Shown piece by piece: positions 1 through 6,117 of a stretch of DNA of 7,443 nucleotides. Source of the stretch: Candidatus Hydrothermarchaeota archaeon (GTDB lineage: Archaea > Hydrothermarchaeota > Hydrothermarchaeia > Hydrothermarchaeales > WAQR01); NCBI GenBank assembly GCA_015520145.1, contig WAQR01000210.1, forward strand, positions 1-7,443, given 5' to 3'. The position numbers and the translations under genes were made by a program. How positions within the stretch are numbered: position 1 is the stretch's first letter; every line of letters begins with the position of its first letter. The notes under the pieces were generated by a model. It was not told the origin of the DNA, did no database searches, and saw only the letters and a program-made list of their open reading frames with translations.

Positions 1-25
1 ATGTAGGGGTATAAGTTAATTTTAA

Positions 26-30
26 GTGAT
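26..30 (+). promoter_or_regulatory. Ribosome binding site GTGAT for the double ATPase
   Basis: GTGAT matches the 3' part of the archaeal GGAGGTGATC consensus and lies four bases before the ATG at 35. This supports ATG 35 as the start and makes the in-frame GTG at 26 part of the ribosome binding site. The match is only five bases, so this is an inference. Confidence 0.4.
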
Positions 31-34
31 TTTA

Positions 35-3000
35 ATGGCATACGACTTTCTTGCATACGATAAAAAGAAGAAAAAAGGCGGCTTTAAGGGAGAAAGCTCT
101 ATCAAGGGGGGTCTTCTAGGCGCAAGGATAGGTGAAGTAGACCAGAATGCAGGTCAAGAAGAAACGCAGGATATTAAAAAAGAAGACGCGGTAACACAGA
201 AAACAGAAAAAAAAGCTGCAATAAAGGAAGCTCTTGGGGGCGGGACAGGGGAGAGGAAGCTCCAGTTTTTAAAAGGTATAAAGGAAGATGTAAAAGGAGA
301 TATAAGAGATATAAAAGAGAAACCGAGACCTAAAAGTAGCCTTGGGCTGGAGATAGAAAAGAAAGTTGGTATGGGCGGGCTTCTGGCAGGTGCTATTGAA
401 AAGGCTGAAGGGCGGGGAGACTTTCTTGGCACACTTGACAGGGCTGGAAAACTGGAAAAGGAGATCGAAGGCGACATACTGGAAAGCGGTGACCGATACA
501 GGATTGTAAAGAGAAAGGATGAGAAGACACCGACCTATGTTGTCTCTATGCCGGAACTGACGTCCGACGACAGGAAGGCAATAAAAGCGCTGGAAACCAA
601 GGCAATATCTGAGATCACTGTTGACCCTGAAAGTATACACGACAGGGAAAAGAAGAAAGAGACATTTCTAAAAGAAGTAATGAACGTGATAGATAAAAGT
701 AAGTATGATTTCCCTGAACCAAAGAAGAGGGCGTTTGCAGAACTCATTGTTCAGGACATGGTAGGATACGGACTCCTTGAACCCCTCCTTCAGGACGATG
801 CACTTGAGGAGATAATGGTTGTTGGAACAAAGAAGAGTGTTTACGTCTACCACAGGAAACACGGGATGTGCAAGACAAACATATTCTTTGAAGAAGACGA
901 GGAATCAGAGAACATAATCGCGAGGATTGCGAGATCAATCGGCAGGCGGGTGGATATGAGTTCGCCGCTTCTGGATGCAAGGCTTCCAGACGGTTCGAGG
1001 GTCAATGCAACCGTGCGCCCGGTATCTCTTGACGGACCGTCACTTACAATCAGGAAATTTAAAGAAGACCCTCTAACAGTTATCGATATTATAAAGTTCG
1101 GGACAATGACAGCTGAGCTGGCGTCATTTCTATGGCTTGCAACTGAGGGGTACGGTGTTAAGCCTGCAAATCTCCTGGTTTCTGGTGGTACAGGTTCTGG
1201 AAAGACTACAACCCTGAACTGCCTCGGTTCATTTATACCTGGGACTGACAGGGTCATCACAATAGAGGATACGGCAGAATTGCAGCTACCAATCAAGCAC
1301 TGGATACGGCTTGAGACAAGGCCACCAAACGTTGAGGGGCGTGGTGAGGTCTCGATGGATATGCTTTTGAAAAACACGTTGAGGATGAGGCCGGACAGGA
1401 TAATAGTCGGCGAGGTCAGGGGTGCTGAGGCAGGGACGCTCCTCGCATCAATGAATACAGGTCAAAACGGCTGTCTTGGGACACTTCATGCAAATACTGC
1501 AAAAGAGACGGTCACACGGCTTACGAGCGCCCCGATGAATGTGCCGGTGGTCATGATCCCGTCGCTTAATCTGATCTTGATGCAGAACAGGTTTTCATAT
1601 AAGGGCAAGACCGTCAGGAGGATAACAGAGATTGCAGAGGTTGGCGGGCTGCAGAAGGGCATGCCGCAGATTAATATCATCTATGAATGGGACCCCAAAG
1701 ATGACAAGGTAAAGCGGACAGGTGTTCCAAGTGCTATCAAGAGAAAGCTGGCAGACTTAAAGGGGGTGAGCATGGATGAGCTGGAGAACGAGAGGAAAAG
1801 GCGCGAAGCCATACTCCAGTATATGGTGGATAAGGGATTTAGAGGGGTAAAAGAGGTAGGCAAGCTCATAAATGAATATTATATATCTCCTGAGAAGGTT
1901 CTTGCAAAGATAGGCGGCACGCCATCACCTGATATCTCGGATATGGACGAGGGCGAAAAGAGCGAATCCGCACCGGAAAGCGGGCAGCACGAACCTGCCG
2001 CCGAACCTGGTGAGAGGGAAGAAAAGGACGGTGGTGAGGGCCGCGGCCTGCTCGGTAGATTTTTAAAAGATGAAAAAGACGAGTCCGCGGGACAGGAACC
2101 TGCTGCAAAGGAAGTGGTGGAGAAGAATGAATTTCGTGAAATCGTCTATGTTGAGAGTGAAAAGAATCCTCTTTATTTAGTACCGCTTCAAAAGTTCTCG
2201 GCAAAGGACAGAGATTTGGTGGAAGAAATAGAGAGAACTGCGATAAATGAGATAAATGTCGACCCCACAACAATCGGGGATAAAAAAGAGGCAACTGAGA
2301 TATTCACAAAGAAAGTCATGCAGATAATAAAAGGCTATTTCCCATACATCCCTGTATCTAAAAGAGAAACATATACAAAAGTCGTTGTCCAGAATATGAT
2401 AGGGTTCGGGCTTTTGGAATTTCTCCTAATTGACGACGATCTGGAGGAGCTGATGGTCGTGGGGACAAACGAACCGATTTATGTAAACCACAGGAAATAC
2501 GGGACATGCAAGACCAATTTATCTTTTGATACTGATGAAGAGTCGATTAGGATAATCGAGAAGATAGCAAGCTCAATCGGGAGAAGGGTCGATAAGTCCA
2601 CACCACTCCTGGATGCAAGACTTCCTGATGGTTCGAGGGTAAATGCAACTATCCCGCCGATATCTGTGAAAGGACCGACAATTACTATAAGAAAATTCAA
2701 AAAAGACCCGCTGACTATAATGGATCTGATAAATTTCAGGACACTTAATATCGAGGTGAGTACATATCTCTGGATAATTGCTGAGGGACTTGGAATCAAA
2801 CCAGGGAATATCCTGACTGCGGGAGGAAGCGGCTGCGGGAAGACCACGACATTAAATTGTCTGTGTTCTTTTATCCCGTCTACAGACAGGGTTATCACAA
2901 TAGAGGATACGGCAGAATTGCATATCCCTATTGAACATACAGTAAGGCTTGAGACAAGGCCGCCAAACGTTGAGGGCGAGGGCGAAGTTACAATGGACGA

Positions 3001-3592
3001 CCTTGTAAAAAATACGTTGAGGATGCGTCCGGACAGGGTGATTGTCGGCGAGGTCAGAGGCGCTGAGGCAAGAACGCTATTTACCGCAATGAACACAGGT
3101 CACGACGGCTGTATGGGCACAGTACATGCCAACTCGGCAAAGGAGACCATTACAAGGCTCACCAATCCGCCCATGGAAGTTCCCAAGATCATGTTACCTG
3201 CACTTGATCTCATTTTGATGCAGAACAAGATAATGTATAACGGTGATACTGTAAGGAGGATAACCGAGATTGCAGAGATCGCTCCTCAAGATGAAGACAA
3301 ACTCGCGTTGAACACAGTCTATGAGTGGGACCCGAAGACCGATTCATTAAAACCCACCGGAGTTCCAAGCCTTTTAAAGCAGAAGATTGCAAAACTTAAA
3401 GGCTGGACGATTGATGAGCTGAACAAAGAGATATCCAGGAGGGAAACGGTTTTAAAGTGGATGGTAGATAATAATATAAGGGATATAAATGATGTCGCGG
3501 CTAACTTCGGCAGGTATTACTCTGACCCTGAAGGACTGTTAGCTATGATAAATGATAAGAAATCGAAATCTGACCATGAAGAGACCGGGTAA
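35..3592 (+). CDS. Tandem-duplicated type IV pilus/secretion ATPase (two FlaI/TadA/GspE-like units fused)
   Basis: Cytosolic ATPase that should power pilin assembly by hydrolysing ATP beneath the platform proteins encoded just downstream. From the ATG at 35 it has 1185 residues, against roughly 500-550 for an archaeal FlaI/GspE homologue. Seen in the sequence: a charged K/E/G-rich N-terminus (1-154); unit 1 (about 155-627) with Walker A GGTGSGKT (384-391, Lys390), Asp-box TIEDTAEL (409-416), Walker B IIVGE ending at Glu460 and His-box at His485; an acidic Pro/Glu/Gly linker (about 628-699); unit 2 (about 700-1175) with Walker A GGSGCGKT (Lys936), the same Asp-box, Walker B VIVGE (Glu1006) and His1031. 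The units are collinear, offset by exactly 546 residues from the N-terminal VDP motif to the His-box. Both keep LPDGSRVNAT and GP..TIRKF, so neither looks degenerate. An in-frame GTG at 26 would add three residues, but it overlaps the likely ribosome binding site. There is no signal peptide or membrane segment. That this is a PilT/VirB11-superfamily ATPase is near certain; the exact substrate is inferred from the pilins nearby. Confidence 0.95.
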   Translation: MAYDFLAYDKKKKKGGFKGESSIKGGLLGARIGEVDQNAGQEETQDIKKEDAVTQKTEKKAAIKEALGGGTGERKLQFLKGIKEDVKGDIRDIKEKPRPKSSLGLEIEKKVGMGGLLAGAIEKAEGRGDFLGTLDRAGKLEKEIEGDILESGDRYRIVKRKDEKTPTYVVSMPELTSDDRKAIKALETKAISEITVDPESIHDREKKKETFLKEVMNVIDKSKYDFPEPKKRAFAELIVQDMVGYGLLEPLLQDDALEEIMVVGTKKSVYVYHRKHGMCKTNIFFEEDEESENIIARIARSIGRRVDMSSPLLDARLPDGSRVNATVRPVSLDGPSLTIRKFKEDPLTVIDIIKFGTMTAELASFLWLATEGYGVKPANLLVSGGTGSGKTTTLNCLGSFIPGTDRVITIEDTAELQLPIKHWIRLETRPPNVEGRGEVSMDMLLKNTLRMRPDRIIVGEVRGAEAGTLLASMNTGQNGCLGTLHANTAKETVTRLTSAPMNVPVVMIPSLNLILMQNRFSYKGKTVRRITEIAEVGGLQKGMPQINIIYEWDPKDDKVKRTGVPSAIKRKLADLKGVSMDELENERKRREAILQYMVDKGFRGVKEVGKLINEYYISPEKVLAKIGGTPSPDISDMDEGEKSESAPESGQHEPAAEPGEREEKDGGEGRGLLGRFLKDEKDESAGQEPAAKEVVEKNEFREIVYVESEKNPLYLVPLQKFSAKDRDLVEEIERTAINEINVDPTTIGDKKEATEIFTKKVMQIIKGYFPYIPVSKRETYTKVVVQNMIGFGLLEFLLIDDDLEELMVVGTNEPIYVNHRKYGTCKTNLSFDTDEESIRIIEKIASSIGRRVDKSTPLLDARLPDGSRVNATIPPISVKGPTITIRKFKKDPLTIMDLINFRTLNIEVSTYLWIIAEGLGIKPGNILTAGGSGCGKTTTLNCLCSFIPSTDRVITIEDTAELHIPIEHTVRLETRPPNVEGEGEVTMDDLVKNTLRMRPDRVIVGEVRGAEARTLFTAMNTGHDGCMGTVHANSAKETITRLTNPPMEVPKIMLPALDLILMQNKIMYNGDTVRRITEIAEIAPQDEDKLALNTVYEWDPKTDSLKPTGVPSLLKQKIAKLKGWTIDELNKEISRRETVLKWMVDNNIRDINDVAANFGRYYSDPEGLLAMINDKKSKSDHEETG
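497..3550 (+). repeat. Intragenic tandem duplication of the ATPase unit
   Basis: Two diverged copies of the same coding unit lie head to tail, about 497-1912 and 2132-3550. Corresponding sites are spaced by 1638 bases from the VDP codons (620 and 2258) through Walker A (Lys codons 1202 and 2840), Walker B (Glu codons 1412 and 3050) and the His-box (1487 and 3125). By eye the proteins are about two-thirds identical in the core and much less so in the first 45 residues and the C-terminal 100. The longest perfect DNA match noted is 29 bases (1256-1284 with 2894-2922). Confidence 0.9.
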
Positions 3593-3593
3593 G

Positions 3594-4730
3594 ATGGCCA
3601 ATATATTATTGAGGATAATCGACAGGATTGGAGAAGAGACCGTAACAACTGCGGAGAGGGCGTATAGAAGAGCGGCTACAGAGTTCTCTATGGCGATAAA
3701 GGAACAGGACGAGGCAGCCAGGACACTGAGTGAGAGGCAGAAGAGACAGAAGGAGGAGAGTAAGCGGGCTTTGGAAGAAAAACTCTCGAAGATAAGAGAT
3801 GCTGTAAGCATGGATGTGGACTTTGAGAAAGAGGAAACGGAATTCAAGATAGAGAGAGAAGAGTTGAAAGTACCATTTTCTACAAGGTTTATTAATATAA
3901 TTTCAGACATATTTTCAGGGTATTCAAGAGGGTTTACATCTTTTTTCAAGGATATACAGGAAGACCTTTATAAGGCAAATATTTTAATGCCTGCATCCAA
4001 ATACATCGCAGTATCACTCGGGATAAGTGCCATCGCTGCAATTTTATTCGGAGTACTTTTTAGCATATTACTCGCCAGTTTTATTGGCGTTTCCGGTGTT
4101 GCTCTTGGGATTGTTCTGGCAGGGCTGGTATTTTTCTTTGTCTTGATGTTTGCAAAGGTGTACCCCAAGTCAAAGGTGAAGGGGAGGTCGGATTCGTTTA
4201 GCAGGGAACTGCCTTTTGCACTAAGGCACATGGCAACCCAGTTGACATCGGGTTCAGGGCTGCTTGAGACAATGAGGTCTGTTTCTCTCAGTGATTACGG
4301 GACGTTGTCTGAAGAGTTTCGCAGGGCAATTATGGAAATCGAAAGAGGTGCTACAATTGAGGAGTCTTATGAGAGGATGAATCTTAGAATCGATTCGCCT
4401 GGATTGAAGAAGTCATCTAGACAGATTATATCAACTTTACGAACGGGCGGCAACCTCGCGAACACGCTGAAGATTATTGCAGAGGAGGTCGCAACCGAGA
4501 TGAGGATGAAGCTGAAGGATTTCGTCCAGGTTTTAAATACCTTCGCTTTGATGTACATGTTCGCGGTTGTTATTGCACCTGTCCTGATAACAACGCTGGT
4601 GATTGCGATGGGTATTGCTATGAAAGGCCTGCCTATACCCCCTGAGACTATATGGCTTTTGTATTTCGGGTTCTTTGGCGCATCGCTGTATATGGCGTTT
4701 ATGGTGAAACGATTTGAACCCAAGGTGTAA
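3594..4730 (+). CDS. Type II secretion F-domain (TadC/FlaJ-like) platform protein with N-terminal coiled coil
   Basis: Probable inner-membrane platform protein of the pilus machine, the partner of the ATPase. From ATG 3594 it has 378 residues. Residues 14-95 are highly charged and rich in Glu, Lys, Arg and Ala, reading as a long coiled coil or helical stalk. Hydrophobic segments follow at about 136-160 and 161-188, then a cytoplasmic T2SF-type helical domain (about 200-310, with YGTLSEEF and a TGGNL turn), then segments at about 316-342 and 350-371. The next gene repeats the domain signature (YGAISEEF, SGGPI), so the two are paralogues; FlaJ-type proteins normally carry two such domains in one chain. 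ATG 3594 begins one base after the ATPase stop codon, consistent with translational coupling. In-frame ATGs at 3552 and 3576 would overlap the ATPase gene; no start has a convincing Shine-Dalgarno, so the start is uncertain. The family call is firm; the role of the coiled coil is unknown. Confidence 0.88.
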   Translation: MANILLRIIDRIGEETVTTAERAYRRAATEFSMAIKEQDEAARTLSERQKRQKEESKRALEEKLSKIRDAVSMDVDFEKEETEFKIEREELKVPFSTRFINIISDIFSGYSRGFTSFFKDIQEDLYKANILMPASKYIAVSLGISAIAAILFGVLFSILLASFIGVSGVALGIVLAGLVFFFVLMFAKVYPKSKVKGRSDSFSRELPFALRHMATQLTSGSGLLETMRSVSLSDYGTLSEEFRRAIMEIERGATIEESYERMNLRIDSPGLKKSSRQIISTLRTGGNLANTLKIIAEEVATEMRMKLKDFVQVLNTFALMYMFAVVIAPVLITTLVIAMGIAMKGLPIPPETIWLLYFGFFGASLYMAFMVKRFEPKV

Positions 4731-4733
4731 GTA

Positions 4734-4738
4734 AGGTG
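4734..4738 (+). promoter_or_regulatory. Ribosome binding site AGGTG for the second platform gene
   Basis: AGGTG lies eight bases before the ATG at 4747 in the 16-base gap between the platform genes. It is part of AAGGTGTA, which also occurs eleven bases earlier (4722-4729) across the end of the preceding gene, so the site looks locally duplicated. Confidence 0.5.
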
Positions 4739-4746
4739 TAGAAAAG

Positions 4747-5694
4747 ATGGCAAAGACAAATGTAAAGGACGTACTGAAAAAGATTAGGATGCCTGGCTTT
4801 CTGGTTCCTGCCAGGATATTGAGACTGGTGGAGATCAATCTTGCCAATGCCAATATCAGCTTTTCTGCCAGGGAGTGGATTGGCCTATTTTCTGCAGCCG
4901 GAATAATTCTCGGGGGGATAGTGGCGTATCTGGTTTCACTGCCTGTTGGGGCAGGACTCCTTTTATGTGCTATGGCATTGATGTTCATAATTCCAATGGT
5001 TCAGGCAGACAAGAGGCGAAATGCAATAGAGGAAGCGCTGCCGGATGTGCTCCACCACATGTCAGTGGCAATCAGGACAGGACTCGTCCTGGAGAGCGTT
5101 ATTCAGGAGATATCTGAGTCAGAGTACGGCGCAATTTCAGAGGAGTTTACCCAGATTATGGTCGAGATGAGACGTGGCAGACCGCTAAAAGATGCATTGA
5201 CCGCGTTTTCAAAAAGGTCAGGATCAAAGGAGATTCAACGGGCAATGATGCTGCTGCTGGAAGGCGTGGAGTCAGGCGGTCCTATTTCAGATGTGCTTGA
5301 TGAGGTATCAGATGATATGCGTGCTATCAAGATGGTGAGGAGGGACAGGAAGTCTTCAACTTCCCAGCAGGTCTCGTTCCTGGCAATGGCGTCTCTTATT
5401 GCAGGGCCTTTTGTTATGGGTGTTGTGGGTGCTCTCCCCACTATTATGGAGGGTATGACAGCCGGGATGCCGGCTGCTCAGTTCCCGATGGACGATATAA
5501 GAGCCGTGGTGACAGCACTGTCGTTTTATGTTGTTGCCCAGGCCGCCAGTACAGGGATTATGATTGCTGTGATAATGTATGGGGATTTTAAAAAGGGTTT
5601 TAAATTCATGATCCCGATGGGAATTGTTGCGTTTGCTGTATTTAAGATTGTTATATTTATAATGCCATCGCTTATGACATCGTTTGGAGGATGA
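4747..5694 (+). CDS. Type II secretion F-domain (TadC/FlaJ-like) platform protein, second subunit
   Basis: Integral membrane protein of 315 residues, expected to form the pilus platform with the paralogue just upstream. A basic N-terminus (1-43) is followed by hydrophobic segments at about 44-63 and 65-86, a cytoplasmic T2SF domain (about 95-200, with YGAISEEF, RRGRPL and ESGGPI) and three more membrane segments at about 209-234, 252-277 and 285-307. It lacks the long charged coiled coil of its neighbour and has one more C-terminal membrane segment, so the two proteins are not interchangeable. The split into two half-size FlaJ-like proteins resembles EpdJ/EpdK of the Methanococcus Epd pilus locus, recalled from the literature and not checked here. 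AGGTG eight bases upstream supports the start. It is the last gene of the motor-platform cluster, with a 163-base gap before the pilins. Confidence 0.9.
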   Translation: MAKTNVKDVLKKIRMPGFLVPARILRLVEINLANANISFSAREWIGLFSAAGIILGGIVAYLVSLPVGAGLLLCAMALMFIIPMVQADKRRNAIEEALPDVLHHMSVAIRTGLVLESVIQEISESEYGAISEEFTQIMVEMRRGRPLKDALTAFSKRSGSKEIQRAMMLLLEGVESGGPISDVLDEVSDDMRAIKMVRRDRKSSTSQQVSFLAMASLIAGPFVMGVVGALPTIMEGMTAGMPAAQFPMDDIRAVVTALSFYVVAQAASTGIMIAVIMYGDFKKGFKFMIPMGIVAFAVFKIVIFIMPSLMTSFGG

Positions 5695-5709
5695 TCGTCT
5701 ACGTATTAA

Positions 5710-5759
5710 GGGGTAAGGGAACACGTATGCGTAACCCCTGTGTTTACATGGTTGTAAAC
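5710..5759 (+). other. Two consecutive hairpins after the platform genes
   Basis: The first hairpin pairs GGGGT (5710-5714) with ACCCC (5734-5738), with an inner ACG/CGT stem (5723-5725 and 5730-5732) around a TATG loop. The second is cleaner: GTTTACA (5742-5748) pairs with TGTAAAC (5753-5759) around TGGT. They begin 16 bases after the platform stop codon and end before the promoter candidate for the pilins. They could protect or define the 3' end of the upstream transcript, or the second could be a protein-binding palindrome. No clear T-run follows, so it is not a standard terminator. The 5695-5857 gap otherwise holds only the promoter and ribosome binding site listed separately. Confidence 0.45.
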
Positions 5760-5795
5760 GTTCAATTTATATCCTATAGGGTGCAAATAATATAT

Positions 5796-5811
5796 CAAAA
5801 GTAATATATAT
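5796..5811 (+). promoter_or_regulatory. Candidate archaeal promoter (BRE/TATA) for the pilin genes
   Basis: TAATATATAT at 5802-5811, preceded by the A-rich CAAAAG, fits an archaeal BRE plus TATA box. Transcription would start about 25 bases downstream, near 5832, leaving a short leader of about 25 bases that contains the strong Shine-Dalgarno. TTTATAT at 5766-5772 is an alternative box. A separate promoter would let the pilins be made in large excess over the motor. Position and function are inferred. Confidence 0.4.
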
Positions 5812-5846
5812 GTATTAAAAATATAGGAATAGAGAAAACGTGTAAA

Positions 5847-5852
5847 GGAGGT
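5847..5852 (+). promoter_or_regulatory. Strong ribosome binding site GGAGGT for the first pilin
   Basis: GGAGGT lies five bases before the ATG at 5858. It is the best Shine-Dalgarno in the window and suggests high expression of the first pilin, in contrast to the second pilin, which has none. Confidence 0.8.
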
Positions 5853-5857
5853 CTAAA

Positions 5858-6067
5858 ATGATAAGGAAATTTCTTAAAGAAGAAAAAGCCCAAGGCGCTA
5901 TCGAGTACATCCTGCTTGCAGGAGGTATTATAGTCGCAGCAGTTGTGATATTTGCAATATATTCACAGATGACGAGCAGTGCTGCAACCAAGCTTAATAC
6001 GACCACGCAGAACGCATCATCAAAGATGTCAAGTAAGATCAACAGCGCATTGGCCCAGATGGGATAA
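5858..6067 (+). CDS. Class III signal peptide pilin, first copy
   Basis: Small major-pilin candidate of 69 residues. The basic leader MIRKFLKEEKA is followed by QGAIEYILL, the class III prepilin pattern in which the signal precedes the hydrophobic helix and the cut falls between Ala11 and Gln12, with Glu at mature position 5. This type of signal is processed by EppA-like peptidases in archaea; none is encoded here. The mature protein would be only 58 residues: a hydrophobic assembly helix (about 14-32) and a polar Ser/Thr/Asn/Gln-rich tail with no room for a globular head. The tail holds two N-glycosylation sequons, Asn47-Thr-Thr and Asn52-Ala-Ser. Placement after the platform genes and a very strong ribosome binding site support its role as the pilus or adhesive filament subunit. 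The signal class is clear; use by this particular machine is inferred from proximity. Confidence 0.92.
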   Translation: MIRKFLKEEKAQGAIEYILLAGGIIVAAVVIFAIYSQMTSSAATKLNTTTQNASSKMSSKINSALAQMG

Positions 6068-6097
6068 AGAGGCTGGAAATCCAATTTCCAGTACTCT
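6068..6097 (+). other. Strong hairpin between the two pilin genes
   Basis: Starting at the base after the first pilin's stop codon, CTGGAAAT (6073-6080) pairs perfectly with ATTTCCAG (6084-6091) around the three-base loop CCA. The stem extends by a G-T pair (6072/6092) and, past a bulged A at 6093, by AGAG (6068-6071) with CTCT (6094-6097), about 13 pairs in all. A weak TTTT follows at 6105-6108. It could be a partial terminator, an RNA stability element or a processing site that sets the ratio of the two pilins. The structure is seen directly; its function is inferred. Confidence 0.65.
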
Positions 6098-6117
6098 CCT
6101 GCCATTTTAATTCAACA

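Noticed and set aside
10..15. TATAAG as a TATA box giving a leaderless transcript of the ATPase gene
   Set aside because: Spacing to ATG 35 is slightly short, the flanking sequence is weak, and the sequence before the window is unknown, so an internal operon position cannot be excluded.
154..640. Minus-strand open frames opposite the ATPase N-terminus
   Set aside because: They are Ser/Phe/Pro-rich complements of a Lys/Glu/Gly-rich coding region, with no ribosome binding site or family motif.
847..1377. Minus-strand open frame of 176 codons, and its counterpart at 2479-3096
   Set aside because: Both lie opposite the same part of the two duplicated ATPase units and resemble each other only because the sense strands do.
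5915..5925. GGAGGT inside the first pilin gene (and again inside the second) as an internal ribosome binding site
   Set aside because: It encodes the conserved Ala-Gly-Gly of the pilin helix and no start codon follows at a suitable distance.
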